Below the pieces are notes generated by a model. That model saw nothing but the letters and a program-made list of their open reading frames with translations, did no database searches and had not been told where the DNA came from. Positions 9,346 to 18,580 of a stretch of DNA of 64,000 nt are shown in pieces. Every line of letters begins with the position of its first letter. Position 1 is the stretch's first letter. The position numbers and the translations under genes are program-made. This stretch comes from Roseburia sp. 1XD42-34. GTDB lineage: Bacteria > Bacillota > Bacilli > Bacillales > Amphibacillaceae. Location: assembly GCF_009917385.1 (NCBI RefSeq), contig NZ_QWLJ01000006.1, positions 62,001 through 126,000 on the forward strand, read 5' to 3'.

Positions 9346-10545
9346 ATGACAAGAAAAGTATTAGTTATAACACAAAATTTTTATCCCGTAATAGGTAGTG
9401 CGGGTAACCGCATGAAGAATATTTTTCAGCTTTTGAATGATAAAGGCATTGAAACTCATGTATTAACTACAGAGCCAGCTTATCCGAATAAAAACCTATA
9501 TAAGGATAAGCAATTTTGGGATGATAAAAATATTATAGAAGATGAAAAAAAAATAGTAAGAGTCCCCATTAAAAACAATCATTTTTCTAATCATATATTA
9601 AACAGGTTGTTTTTCTATATAGAAATTATGTGGCGCTTCTTATTGAAGTTATGGAAACTTAGGAAAGAAAAGTATGATTACATATATGTGTCTACCCCTC
9701 CTATTTTTATTGTATTCGCTGCTTTTGTAGGAGCATTTTTTATGAAGGCAAGAGTAGTACTGGAAGTAAGAGATTTATGGCCGGATAGCTTGATCGGGGT
9801 AAAAACGTTTGATCATCCGCTAGTGATTGAGTGCTTTCGTTTCCTGGAGAAAAGCATGTATAAAAAGGCTGATACTATTATCATAAATAGTTTGGGGTTT
9901 GAGCAACATATAAAATCAAAACTAAAAGATAAGTCTAAGCAGATTATCTATTTACCAAATGGTCCAAGAAAGTATGAAATAGTCTCTGAGAAAGAGCAGC
10001 AACACGAATTTCGGGTGGTTTATACAGGTAATTTAGGTCTTGCACAGGATGTGGGACATTTAAAGAAATTAGCTTCTTTATTTCAAAAACATAATATTCG
10101 CTTTGATGTGCTAGGTTATGGGATAAAAACAAAAGGATTTAAGGAGCATATTGAAAAAAATGGTCTATCCAATGTTTATATGCATCATCCAACTACTCGA
10201 AAGAAGAGTCTGGAATTAATTAAACAATCCAACCTTTCCATTGCTTTTTTAAACGATAATCAAGTATTTGAAACCGTATTGCCTGGCAAGGTGATTGATT
10301 ATATGACTTGCCAAACACCAGTAATAGCAGGAGTTAAAGGAACGGCGGCAAAGATAATTGAGACAAATAAAACTGGCTTTGTATTCGATCAGAATAATAT
10401 TAGTGGGATGATTAATAAGATTCTTGAGTTGAAAGAAAAGCCGGAAGAATTGAGGCACCTAGGTGAAAATTGTACACATACTGTTATGAAAAACTTTCTT
10501 TGGGAAGATAATATTGAGAAATTAATGGATATTTTTGACAGATAA
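9346..10545 (+). CDS. Glycosyltransferase family 4 (WbuB-like)
   Basis: A 399-residue GT-B retaining glycosyltransferase, first gene of the surface-polysaccharide cluster. The N-terminal acceptor domain starts VLVITQNFYPVIGSAGNRM; the stretch EVRDLWPDS is typical of WbuB/WcaI-like GT4 enzymes. The C-terminal nucleotide-sugar domain carries VVYTGNLGLAQD and the E-x7-E-like region PGKVIDYMTCQTPVIAG. It probably adds one sugar to a lipid-linked repeat unit at the cytoplasmic membrane; donor and acceptor are unknown. The start is ATG 9346, 8 bp after AGGAG; the open frame extends upstream to a GTG without a ribosome binding site. Confidence 0.87.
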   Translation: MTRKVLVITQNFYPVIGSAGNRMKNIFQLLNDKGIETHVLTTEPAYPNKNLYKDKQFWDDKNIIEDEKKIVRVPIKNNHFSNHILNRLFFYIEIMWRFLLKLWKLRKEKYDYIYVSTPPIFIVFAAFVGAFFMKARVVLEVRDLWPDSLIGVKTFDHPLVIECFRFLEKSMYKKADTIIINSLGFEQHIKSKLKDKSKQIIYLPNGPRKYEIVSEKEQQHEFRVVYTGNLGLAQDVGHLKKLASLFQKHNIRFDVLGYGIKTKGFKEHIEKNGLSNVYMHHPTTRKKSLELIKQSNLSIAFLNDNQVFETVLPGKVIDYMTCQTPVIAGVKGTAAKIIETNKTGFVFDQNNISGMINKILELKEKPEELRHLGENCTHTVMKNFLWEDNIEKLMDIFDR

Positions 10546-10556
10546 GAGGGAATTAC

Positions 10557-11840
10557 ATGAAGCGCGTAGGTATGTTTGTTTGGAATCATTTCACAAATGA
10601 TGCAAGGGTATTAAGAGAATGCACCAGCCTTTCAAAAAATGGATATGATGTAGAGCTTATTTGTATTGACGACCCTAATGATCCTAATGTGAAAAGATAT
10701 GAAGAAGTAAATAAGCATTTTCGAGTGTATCGAATGAAACGCTATCCATCAACATTGCTTTTTTTACAGAAATTTTATCGCTTTGCAGTAGGGAAAAAAT
10801 GGCCGTTGATTCCTTTACTAATTATATGGGGATTTTTCGTTTATTTATTGCCATGGATTGTCGTTCCAATAACAATTCTTGTAGGTTTATTATTAAAGAC
10901 CAAAATTCGGGTTGTATGGATTAGAGCAGCTTTAATCTTAAGAATGATGTTAAAGGGGCATCGTGGTAATTATGACATTTATCATGCAAATGATTTAAAT
11001 ACTATGCCTCAAGCCTATGTTAGTGCAAAATGGAGGATAAATAAGAAGCCATTAATTTATGATTCCCATGAAGTGCAAACAAGCAGAACAGGCTACGATA
11101 GTCCTTGGTATAAGCGTTTTGAATTGTTTTTTATTAAGAAAATCGATAGTATGATTGTGGAAAATGATACAAGGGCAAAATATAATAAAGATTTGTATGG
11201 GTTTTATCCGCATGTATTGCACAACTATCCTTCCTTGGAGATACAGCAAGTAGATGAGAAAATCAATTTGCACGAGATGTTACAGTTGCCATCAGATGAG
11301 AAGATTTTATTATACCAGGGAGGTATTCAGGCTGGTAGGGGACTTGAAAAATTAATAGATGCTTATCCACTTTTTAAGGAAGGTACACTCGTGTTTATAG
11401 GAGACGGCAAGATCAAAGATATGCTTGTAAACGTGGTTAAGGAAAGAGGATTAGAGGAGGGTATTCGTTTTATTCCAAAAGTTCCTGTACGTGAATTACC
11501 TAAGTATACGAAAAATGCATATTTAGGTTTTCAAGTGTTAAATAACATTAACTTTAATCATTGGTCAGCCTCATCAAATAAATTATTTGAGTATATGATG
11601 AATGAAGTTCCTGTTATTGCTTGTGATTTTCCAGAAATTAAACGAGCGGTGGAAGAAAGTGAAGTAGGTGTAACCATCGATCCGCATAACCCTGAAGAAA
11701 TTGCCAAAGGTGTTAATTATTTATTAGAAAACCCAGACAAGCGTGACTTTTTCAGTGCTAATTGCAAAAATGCACGAAAAAAGTATAATTGGGAAATAGA
11801 GCAGCAGTATTTACTCGAGGTTTACAATAAATATAAATAA
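10557..11840 (+). CDS. Glycosyltransferase family 4
   Basis: A 427-residue GT-B glycosyltransferase, 11 bp after the previous gene and surely in its operon. The N-terminus reads MFVWNHFTNDARVLREC, a motif common in GT4 enzymes that act on lipid-linked saccharides. A hydrophobic stretch at about residues 80-120 suggests membrane association. IYDSHEV and LLYQGGIQAGRGLEKLI are the interdomain and donor-site blocks, and SSNKLFEYMMNEVPVIACDFPE is the C-terminal E-x7-E-type motif. The transferred sugar is unknown. Confidence 0.87.
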   Translation: MKRVGMFVWNHFTNDARVLRECTSLSKNGYDVELICIDDPNDPNVKRYEEVNKHFRVYRMKRYPSTLLFLQKFYRFAVGKKWPLIPLLIIWGFFVYLLPWIVVPITILVGLLLKTKIRVVWIRAALILRMMLKGHRGNYDIYHANDLNTMPQAYVSAKWRINKKPLIYDSHEVQTSRTGYDSPWYKRFELFFIKKIDSMIVENDTRAKYNKDLYGFYPHVLHNYPSLEIQQVDEKINLHEMLQLPSDEKILLYQGGIQAGRGLEKLIDAYPLFKEGTLVFIGDGKIKDMLVNVVKERGLEEGIRFIPKVPVRELPKYTKNAYLGFQVLNNINFNHWSASSNKLFEYMMNEVPVIACDFPEIKRAVEESEVGVTIDPHNPEEIAKGVNYLLENPDKRDFFSANCKNARKKYNWEIEQQYLLEVYNKYK

Positions 11841-11870
11841 ACTTACCAATACAGAAAGAAGGGTATTACG

Positions 11871-13127
11871 TTGAAATTATGTACTATAGGACTTGGATAT
11901 ATTGGATTACCGACATCAATTATGTTTGCAAACCATGATGTGGAAGTATTAGGTGTGGATGTAAAGCGTGAAGCTGTAGAAATGTTAAACAATGGGAAAA
12001 TCCATATTGAAGAACCAGGCTTACAGGAAGCACTGGACAATTCGATCGCATCTGGAAAGTTTAAAGCGTCTTTAGAGCCACAGCCTGCTGACGTTTTCAT
12101 TATTGCTGTTCCGACACCGAATAATGATGATCAATTTAAATCCGCTGATCTTAGCTATGTAATGCAAGCAACAGAAAACATCATTCCTTTTTTGAAAAAA
12201 GGAAATGTAGTAATTGTCGAATCAACTATTGCTCCAAGAACAATGGATGACTATGTAAAGCCTAAATTAGAGGAAGCAGGCTTTGTTATTGGAAAGGATA
12301 TTTATTTAGTTCATTGTCCAGAGCGTGTACTCCCTGGCCAAATTTTAAATGAACTAATTTACAATAATCGTATTGTAGGTGGAATTACTCCTGAGTGTAC
12401 GGAAAAAGGTGCAGAAGTCTATGAAACCTTTGTTAAAGGTGAGATAATTAAGACAAATGCAAAAACCGCAGAAATGTCCAAACTAATGGAAAACACATTC
12501 CGTGATGTTAATATTGCTTTAGCGAATGAATTGGCTAAGGTTTGTAACGAATTAGACATTAATGCTCTAGAGGTTATTGAAATGGCCAATAAACATCCAC
12601 GTGTTAATTTACACACTCCAGGGCCTGGAGTTGGTGGGCATTGCTTAGCGGTAGATCCTTATTTCATCATTGCTAAAGCACCAAATGAGGCAAAATTAAT
12701 TAGCTTATCTCGTCAGATTAATAAATCGATGCCACAATTTGTTATGGACGCTACTGAAAAGCTACTAGCCAAGTATAATGGTAAAAAAATAACTGTGTTT
12801 GGTTTAACATATAAAGGAAATGTTGATGATATAAGAGAAAGCCCAGCGATGGATATATACGCAGCGTTAAATTCCCGTTCGGAATTTGAAGTAGTAGCTT
12901 ATGATCCACATGTAAAATTAAGCTTCGTGGAGAGAGACTTGGAAAAAGCATTGACAGATTCTGATTTAGTACTCATCTTAAGCGACCATAATGAATTTAA
13001 AGAACTGAACAGTCCAATCTTTGAAAAGATGAATGTGGCGCAAGTGTTTGATACAAAGAATATTGTTAAATCACATTCTGATCAAATTCGTTATATCAAC
13101 TATGGTAACTTATATAAGTATCTTTAA
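11871..13127 (+). CDS. wecC: UDP-N-acetyl-D-mannosamine-type dehydrogenase
   Basis: A 418-residue UDP-glucose/GDP-mannose dehydrogenase-family enzyme of the WecC/CapL branch. It oxidises the C6 hydroxyl of a UDP-HexNAc, most likely UDP-ManNAc, to the uronic acid with two NAD+. The NAD site is GLGYIGLP (7-14). Catalytic Cys258 lies in GPGVGGHCLAVDPYF, and the KLMENTFRDVNIALANE helix (204-220) is typical. It makes an activated sugar for the cluster. No UDP-GlcNAc 2-epimerase is in the window, so UDP-ManNAc would come from elsewhere. The start is TTG 11871 after AGAAGGG; the protein begins directly with the Rossmann strand. Confidence 0.9.
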   Translation: MKLCTIGLGYIGLPTSIMFANHDVEVLGVDVKREAVEMLNNGKIHIEEPGLQEALDNSIASGKFKASLEPQPADVFIIAVPTPNNDDQFKSADLSYVMQATENIIPFLKKGNVVIVESTIAPRTMDDYVKPKLEEAGFVIGKDIYLVHCPERVLPGQILNELIYNNRIVGGITPECTEKGAEVYETFVKGEIIKTNAKTAEMSKLMENTFRDVNIALANELAKVCNELDINALEVIEMANKHPRVNLHTPGPGVGGHCLAVDPYFIIAKAPNEAKLISLSRQINKSMPQFVMDATEKLLAKYNGKKITVFGLTYKGNVDDIRESPAMDIYAALNSRSEFEVVAYDPHVKLSFVERDLEKALTDSDLVLILSDHNEFKELNSPIFEKMNVAQVFDTKNIVKSHSDQIRYINYGNLYKYL

Positions 13128-13153
13128 ATACTTGGTAAAGGAAGCAATTTTAT

Positions 13154-13969
13154 ATGTTTAAAGAAATAAAGCAAGTATTGCAGGAGCAAATTGAGTATAG
13201 AAGTTTAATTATTAGAATGGCCACTTTTGAGACAAAAGGAATGTATCAAGGGCACTATTTAGGATCCTTATGGCAATTTATTAGCCCTGCTTTACAAGTG
13301 GCGATTTATTGGATTGTTTTTGGGATCGGGTTAAGAAGTAACCGAACTATTGATGCAGATGTTCCTTTTATATTATGGCTATTAATGGGTTTAATACCAT
13401 GGTTTTTTATTGCTCCAACTGTGATTCAAGGTTCAAATAGTGTGCACCAAAAAGTGAGTTTAGTTTCAAAAATGAATTTTCCTGTAAGCTTATTGCCAAC
13501 AATAAAAATTGTCGGCAATAGCTTTCAGTTTTTTATTCTTCTTTTTATAATGTTCTTCTTGTTAATAGTGTATGGCGTTGATTTCTCAGTTCATTTAATC
13601 CAATTACCATATTATATTATATGTTTATATTTGTTCCTATTTTCGTTTACAATTCTTAGTTCGACCATTTCTACCTTAGTAAGGGATTATCAGCAGTTAC
13701 TACAATCGATGATGAGGATGCTACTTTATTTGTCTCCTATTTTATGGAACCCAGAAAGTAAAGGGCTCCCTGATTTCTTAAGTAACATCCTTAAATTAAA
13801 TCCGTTTTATTATATTATTGATGGTATTAGAAGTTCTATACTTGGAAGTGGATGGTTTTTTGACGATATAACTTACACACTGTATTTTTGGTTTTTAACA
13901 TTTTTATTGCTATATTTTGGTTCGAAAAGCCATTTGAAATTCAAAAAAAGCTTCGTAGATTATTTATAA
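13154..13969 (+). CDS. Polysaccharide/teichoic acid ABC exporter permease, TagG-like (first pair)
   Basis: A 271-residue ABC-2-type membrane protein with six predicted helices, homologous to TagG/Wzm permeases that move lipid-linked polymers across the membrane. Family blocks include ATFETKGMYQGHYLGSLWQF near the N-terminus and LKLNPFYYIIDGIRSSILG before the last helices. It is 15 bp upstream of its ATPase partner. A second, clearly homologous permease lies at 36813 in the teichoic acid locus, so this copy probably serves the polysaccharide built by the neighbouring glycosyltransferases. AAAGGAAG precedes the ATG. Confidence 0.9.
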   Translation: MFKEIKQVLQEQIEYRSLIIRMATFETKGMYQGHYLGSLWQFISPALQVAIYWIVFGIGLRSNRTIDADVPFILWLLMGLIPWFFIAPTVIQGSNSVHQKVSLVSKMNFPVSLLPTIKIVGNSFQFFILLFIMFFLLIVYGVDFSVHLIQLPYYIICLYLFLFSFTILSSTISTLVRDYQQLLQSMMRMLLYLSPILWNPESKGLPDFLSNILKLNPFYYIIDGIRSSILGSGWFFDDITYTLYFWFLTFLLLYFGSKSHLKFKKSFVDYL

Positions 13970-13984
13970 AAATGAGGATTTGTT

Positions 13985-14896
13985 ATGAAAACTAAAGTAA
14001 AACTAAAGAATATTTATAAATCTTTTAATATGTATGCAAAAAGATCAGATAAATTATTGAGTCTATTTTCTTTGCATTCAAAAAAAGAAACAAAAGAGTT
14101 TTTAGCCGTAAGAGATGTTTCGTTTGAAGTGTTTGAAGGAGAAACAATAGGAATTGTTGGATTAAATGGTTCTGGCAAATCTACTTTATCGAATATTCTT
14201 GCACAAGTGATAGAACCAACTAGTGGCCAGCTTGAAATTAACGGTGAGACTTCTTTAATAGCTATATCAGCAGGTTTGAATAAAAACTTATCTGGAACTG
14301 AGAATATTGACTTGAAATGTATGATGCATGGACTAACAAAAGCTCAGATTAAGGCAGTGAAATCAGATATTATTGAATTTGCTGATATAGGCGACTATAT
14401 TTACCAACCGGTAAAAAATTATTCTAGTGGGATGAGGTCTAGATTAGGTTTTGCAATTGCAGTCCATACAGATCCAGATATTTTAATAATTGATGAAGCC
14501 CTTTCAGTTGGGGATTCTACTTTTACCAAAAAATGTTTAAATAAAATGAACGAATTTAAAAAGGAAGGAAAAACAATCTTTTTTATTAGTCATTCAGCGG
14601 GGCAAATGAAAACTTTTTGTGATCGAGTGATTTGGATGCATTACGGAGAAATGAAGGCATTTGGTTCTACACAAGCTGTAGTGAAGGAATATGTGAATTT
14701 TACAAAATGGTTTAATAATCTTTCCCAATCACAAAAGAAGCAACACAAACAAAAAATGTTAAAAGAGCAATTTACGAGCTCTAAAGTATATCAAAGTAAA
14801 ATAGAAAAAGGGGGCAATATTAGAGAGTTAGCATTTAACATTTTTCTTATATGCCCATTACTCATTTTAGGATTATTACTCAGTTTGGGATACTAG
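13985..14896 (+). CDS. Polysaccharide ABC exporter ATPase, TagH-like (first pair)
   Basis: A 303-residue ABC ATPase pairing with the permease just upstream. Walker A is GLNGSGKST (59-67), the signature is YSSGM (146-150), Walker B is ILIIDEA (166-172) and the switch histidine lies in ISHS. After the nucleotide-binding domain there is a basic stretch and then a single hydrophobic segment at about 282-301 ([15 protein letters not shown]) that ends the protein. B. subtilis TagH also has a C-terminal membrane anchor but then a large outer domain; here the extension stops at the helix. The homologue at 37655 lacks the helix. Confidence 0.9.
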   Translation: MKTKVKLKNIYKSFNMYAKRSDKLLSLFSLHSKKETKEFLAVRDVSFEVFEGETIGIVGLNGSGKSTLSNILAQVIEPTSGQLEINGETSLIAISAGLNKNLSGTENIDLKCMMHGLTKAQIKAVKSDIIEFADIGDYIYQPVKNYSSGMRSRLGFAIAVHTDPDILIIDEALSVGDSTFTKKCLNKMNEFKKEGKTIFFISHSAGQMKTFCDRVIWMHYGEMKAFGSTQAVVKEYVNFTKWFNNLSQSQKKQHKQKMLKEQFTSSKVYQSKIEKGGNIRELAFNIFLICPLLILGLLLSLGY

Positions 14897-14913
14897 AAGG
14901 GGCGAACGTGATA

Positions 14914-15879
14914 ATGGAAAAAATAAAAGATAGGATATACGATGCCTATTACTCTGAAAAAGGCGAGGAATTCGGGAAAAAAGTAAGAGAGCGTATACAT
15001 TGGATAACACAGAGGGTTAGAGGCGTAAATGTATTAGATATTGGGTGCTCTCAGGGGATTACTGGGATTCTTTTAGCACGAGAAGGAAAAAAGGTGTTTG
15101 CAATTGATTCATCGACCTCAGCTATTGAAGATGCAAAGAATAATTTGCTTAAAGAAGAAAAAGACACTCAAAACTTTGTTCATTTTGAGAAAGCAAACTT
15201 CTTTATATATAACTTCAAAGAGAAATATGATAGTGTGATACTTGGAGAGGTACTTGAACATATTACAGATATTAATAATTTTTTTTCGAAAGCTTCTTCG
15301 TTGGTAAAGGAAAATGGATATATTATTATAACAACTCCTTTCGGTATTAACGACTTTATAGATCATAAAAGAACATTTTATCTTAATGATTTTCTGGAAT
15401 TGCAAAGTGAAAGTTTATATATTGAAGAGGTCAAATTCTTTGGCAAGTGGATTGGAGTTGTTTATAGACATAATCCTGATGGGTCTGAGAACAAAATATT
15501 GCAAAAGTATGATAAACAGTTGTGGAGAGAATTTGAAAAAGCTGTCTATAATCTAGAAGAAGACTACATTCGTAAAAACAAAGAATTAAAAAAAAGAAAT
15601 GCATATCTTTCAAAGTTGTTAAAAGATAGTAAAGAGGAAAGCGCTGATAGCAGCAAAATCGAGATTCAAAAATACCATAAAGAAAAAGAAGAAAAATTAA
15701 AAATACAAAAAGAATTATATGAAGCTTACAGTGAAAATGAATCAATTTTACAAAAGCATAAAAAGGTATTATATGATTATGAGACTCTTTTAGATAGATA
15801 TCATAATTTAAAGAATTCTAAGTTAGGTAAGTTAACAACTAAGTACTGGCAGTTTCGGAACAAAAAAAGGAGAAATTAA
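14914..15879 (+). CDS. SAM-dependent methyltransferase with C-terminal coiled coil
   Basis: A 321-residue class I methyltransferase. Motif I is LDIGCSQG (41-48), followed by FAIDSS and the ILGEVLEHI block, as in Methyltransf_11/UbiG-like enzymes. From about residue 200 the protein is highly charged and heptad-like, so the C-terminus should be a coiled coil that might bind the neighbouring glycosyltransferase or set chain length; this is inference by analogy with WbdD-type systems. It follows tagH-like by 17 bp. The start could instead be GTG 14908, which lies closer to AAGGGG; both are in frame. The substrate is probably a polysaccharide terminus. Confidence 0.8.
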   Translation: MEKIKDRIYDAYYSEKGEEFGKKVRERIHWITQRVRGVNVLDIGCSQGITGILLAREGKKVFAIDSSTSAIEDAKNNLLKEEKDTQNFVHFEKANFFIYNFKEKYDSVILGEVLEHITDINNFFSKASSLVKENGYIIITTPFGINDFIDHKRTFYLNDFLELQSESLYIEEVKFFGKWIGVVYRHNPDGSENKILQKYDKQLWREFEKAVYNLEEDYIRKNKELKKRNAYLSKLLKDSKEESADSSKIEIQKYHKEKEEKLKIQKELYEAYSENESILQKHKKVLYDYETLLDRYHNLKNSKLGKLTTKYWQFRNKKRRN

Positions 15880-15880
15880 C

Positions 15881-18547
15881 ATGGGTAGTGTTGATCAAAT
15901 AAATAAATTGCTTTTCAAAATAGGTCAACGTAAAAGTAAATTATTAGAAGAAATTAGAGAAGAATATAATTATTTGAAAGCTAACAATATTGAGGTTAAG
16001 TTTGATATAAATAACTTTGAATCTGCGCAAGGCTCTACAGAGTACAACAAAAGGAAATACTTAGAACTACGTAATAAACTTGTGGATTTAAACTATATTG
16101 ATAATCTTAAGTCTAGCATAGAGACTCTCCCAAGGAGCAATGGAACTTCATTCTTTAAGAAAATAGATGTGAATATTGGTATTATTGCAGATGAATTTTT
16201 GTATAACTCGTTTAAAGATGTTGCTAATTTTTATTACGTGAACAGAGAAAATTATGAGAAATTACAAGGGAAAATTGAAGTCTTAGTTATTGCCAGCGCT
16301 TGGAAGGGGATTGAAGGTGACTGGAAAGGTTTGGGTAACCCAAACCTTAGTAAAATAAGAAAATCAATTTCCAAAGTCATAAATTTCTTCAAAAAAGATG
16401 GAGTGAAAATTGTTTTTTATTCCAAAGAAGATCCAACTAATTATGATTATTTTGTTGATATCGCACAAAGGTGTGATTATATCTTTACTACTGCCGAAGA
16501 AAAAGTAGAAGATTATAAAAAGGATTGTAATAATGAAAATGTGTTTGTATTAGAGTTTGGAGTAAACCCGCTTTATAATAATCCCATCGGAATTAAAAGT
16601 TCTAGTCAATTAGATGGAGCTATTTTTGCAGGATCTTGGTACAAAAAGTATCCGCACCGACAAGAGGATACTAGGATTTTATTCGATGGTGTTATACAAT
16701 CAGGAAAACCTCTAAAGATTATTGACCGTAATTTTCATTTAAATTTGGAAAGACATTTTTATCCTCCTGCTTACTTAGAATATATTTCTCCAAGTATAGA
16801 CCATCAAACGTTACAAGGATTATTTAAACTATATGGGTGGGTAATTAATCTAAACTCTGTAAAATACAGTTCTACTATGTTTGCAAATCGTGTATTTGAA
16901 TTACAGGCAATGGGAAACGCAATATTATCAAATTTTAGTCTGGGGATAAACAATTTATTTCCCAATATATTTTTCGCATTTAACACATCTGAGATTAAGG
17001 CTATGATAAATACATTAAATGAAAAAGAATTATATCAACTTCGAATGCATGGGGTAAGGAAGGTTTTAAGAGAGCACACTACTTTCCACAGAATAAGTTA
17101 TTTGTTAAATAAGATTGGTTATGAGCATGAGTTTATTATCCCAAGAAAGATTGTTGTAATTGTTAAGGAAAAATCTCACCACGTTCAAGATATGTTTGAT
17201 CAGCAAACATATCCATACAAAAAATTATTGCAAGCTTCAGAAGTACCAAATGTTAAGGAAAAATTTGATTTTGTAACTTTTTTTGATGAGACAAGCTTTT
17301 ATGGAGAATATTATTTACAAGATATGTTAAACGCATTTAAATATACAGATGTAAATTTTGTTACCAAAGCGAGTTATTATCATAATGGTATTAAGGTAGG
17401 AGGGGTAGAAAACAACTTTATAGATAAATTTGAAAGTAAATATCGAACTGTTTTCTCGCTAGATAATAACAGTTTAGAAGATATATGTGAAAATATAGAA
17501 AGTCTAAATTTTGAGAATGGCTACAGTTGTGATTCATTAGAATATGATACAGGGAATGTACCAAAGTTCAATACTCAAACAAGTAAAAAATTCACTGTTA
17601 TTATTCCTACTTTTAATAATGGGGAACACTTATATGGTAAATGTTTTATGAGTCTTAGAAGGTCGAGTATGTTTAATGAAATGGAGATTTTAATTGTTGA
17701 TGATGGTTCTACAGATAAGGAAACTTTAACAGTTATAAATAGATTGGATAGAATGTACGATAATGTGAAAACTTTTAAATTTAACGACAACGGTAGTGGG
17801 AGCGCATCTAGACCTAGAAATAAGGGTATACAACTAGCCACGACGCAATATATAACTTTTTTAGACCCTGATAACGAGGGAATAAATGATGGGTTTACTA
17901 AACTCTATAATGAAATTGAAAAAGGTGAAGTGGATCTTGTTATAGGAAATATGAAAAAAGTTGATATAAAAGAGCGTGATTTTAATTATTATAAAGATGT
18001 GCATCATTATGAAGGTAAAACAGTGTTTGCAGGAGTTAACCCTAAAAATTTTTTAGAGAACACTTATTTTAAAGCTCAAAGTATTCAGGCATTGATGGTT
18101 AAAAAGAGCATAATTGATAATTATAATTTAAAAATGGTGGACGGAGTAGTTGGACAAGACACTTTGTTTTTTCATGAAATTATAAATAGTGTGAGCACAT
18201 TTAAAGTAATTGATGAATTAATTCATATATATTATGCTGGTATACAGGGTTCCGCAGTTAACCATATAACTAGTAAGACTTTTGAAAAATATTTAATGTT
18301 AGAAAAAGAACGAGTTAAATTCTTAGAACAAAATAATTTAATGGAGGCTTATATAAATAAGAGATTTAATTTTTATTTTAAAAACTGGTATTTGAAGAAG
18401 TTGCAAAAAGTAGAGATTGAACAAAAGAAATCAGCTTTGTCAATTTTATTGGAAATATATACTTTATATGAAAATTATTTAGATGTAAAATCAGTAGACT
18501 CTGAATTGAAGGATTTTATAAAAAAATTACGAAGAAAAAGAATTTAA
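15881..18547 (+). CDS. Two-module glycosyltransferase (CgeB-like GT plus GT2)
   Basis: An 888-residue protein with two catalytic modules. Residues 1-110 are a helical N-terminus. Residues about 110-430 resemble the CgeB / Glyco_trans_1_2 GT-B fold (AIFAGSWYKKYPHR, then NLNSVKYSSTMFANRVFELQAMGNAIL). Residues about 565-790 are a GT-A family 2 domain with VIIPTFNNG, DDGST at about 607 and the DxD-like LDPDNEG near 660. Such fusions build or decorate repeat units. It starts one base after the methyltransferase stop, with AAAGGAGA inside the upstream gene. The gene is visibly AT-rich, with many AAA, AAT and TTT codons, in keeping with transfer of the cluster. The sugars are unknown. Confidence 0.82.
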   Translation: MGSVDQINKLLFKIGQRKSKLLEEIREEYNYLKANNIEVKFDINNFESAQGSTEYNKRKYLELRNKLVDLNYIDNLKSSIETLPRSNGTSFFKKIDVNIGIIADEFLYNSFKDVANFYYVNRENYEKLQGKIEVLVIASAWKGIEGDWKGLGNPNLSKIRKSISKVINFFKKDGVKIVFYSKEDPTNYDYFVDIAQRCDYIFTTAEEKVEDYKKDCNNENVFVLEFGVNPLYNNPIGIKSSSQLDGAIFAGSWYKKYPHRQEDTRILFDGVIQSGKPLKIIDRNFHLNLERHFYPPAYLEYISPSIDHQTLQGLFKLYGWVINLNSVKYSSTMFANRVFELQAMGNAILSNFSLGINNLFPNIFFAFNTSEIKAMINTLNEKELYQLRMHGVRKVLREHTTFHRISYLLNKIGYEHEFIIPRKIVVIVKEKSHHVQDMFDQQTYPYKKLLQASEVPNVKEKFDFVTFFDETSFYGEYYLQDMLNAFKYTDVNFVTKASYYHNGIKVGGVENNFIDKFESKYRTVFSLDNNSLEDICENIESLNFENGYSCDSLEYDTGNVPKFNTQTSKKFTVIIPTFNNGEHLYGKCFMSLRRSSMFNEMEILIVDDGSTDKETLTVINRLDRMYDNVKTFKFNDNGSGSASRPRNKGIQLATTQYITFLDPDNEGINDGFTKLYNEIEKGEVDLVIGNMKKVDIKERDFNYYKDVHHYEGKTVFAGVNPKNFLENTYFKAQSIQALMVKKSIIDNYNLKMVDGVVGQDTLFFHEIINSVSTFKVIDELIHIYYAGIQGSAVNHITSKTFEKYLMLEKERVKFLEQNNLMEAYINKRFNFYFKNWYLKKLQKVEIEQKKSALSILLEIYTLYENYLDVKSVDSELKDFIKKLRRKRI

Positions 18548-18580
18548 ACAGCATTTTTGTAAACTGAAAGGTGGCCTCCA

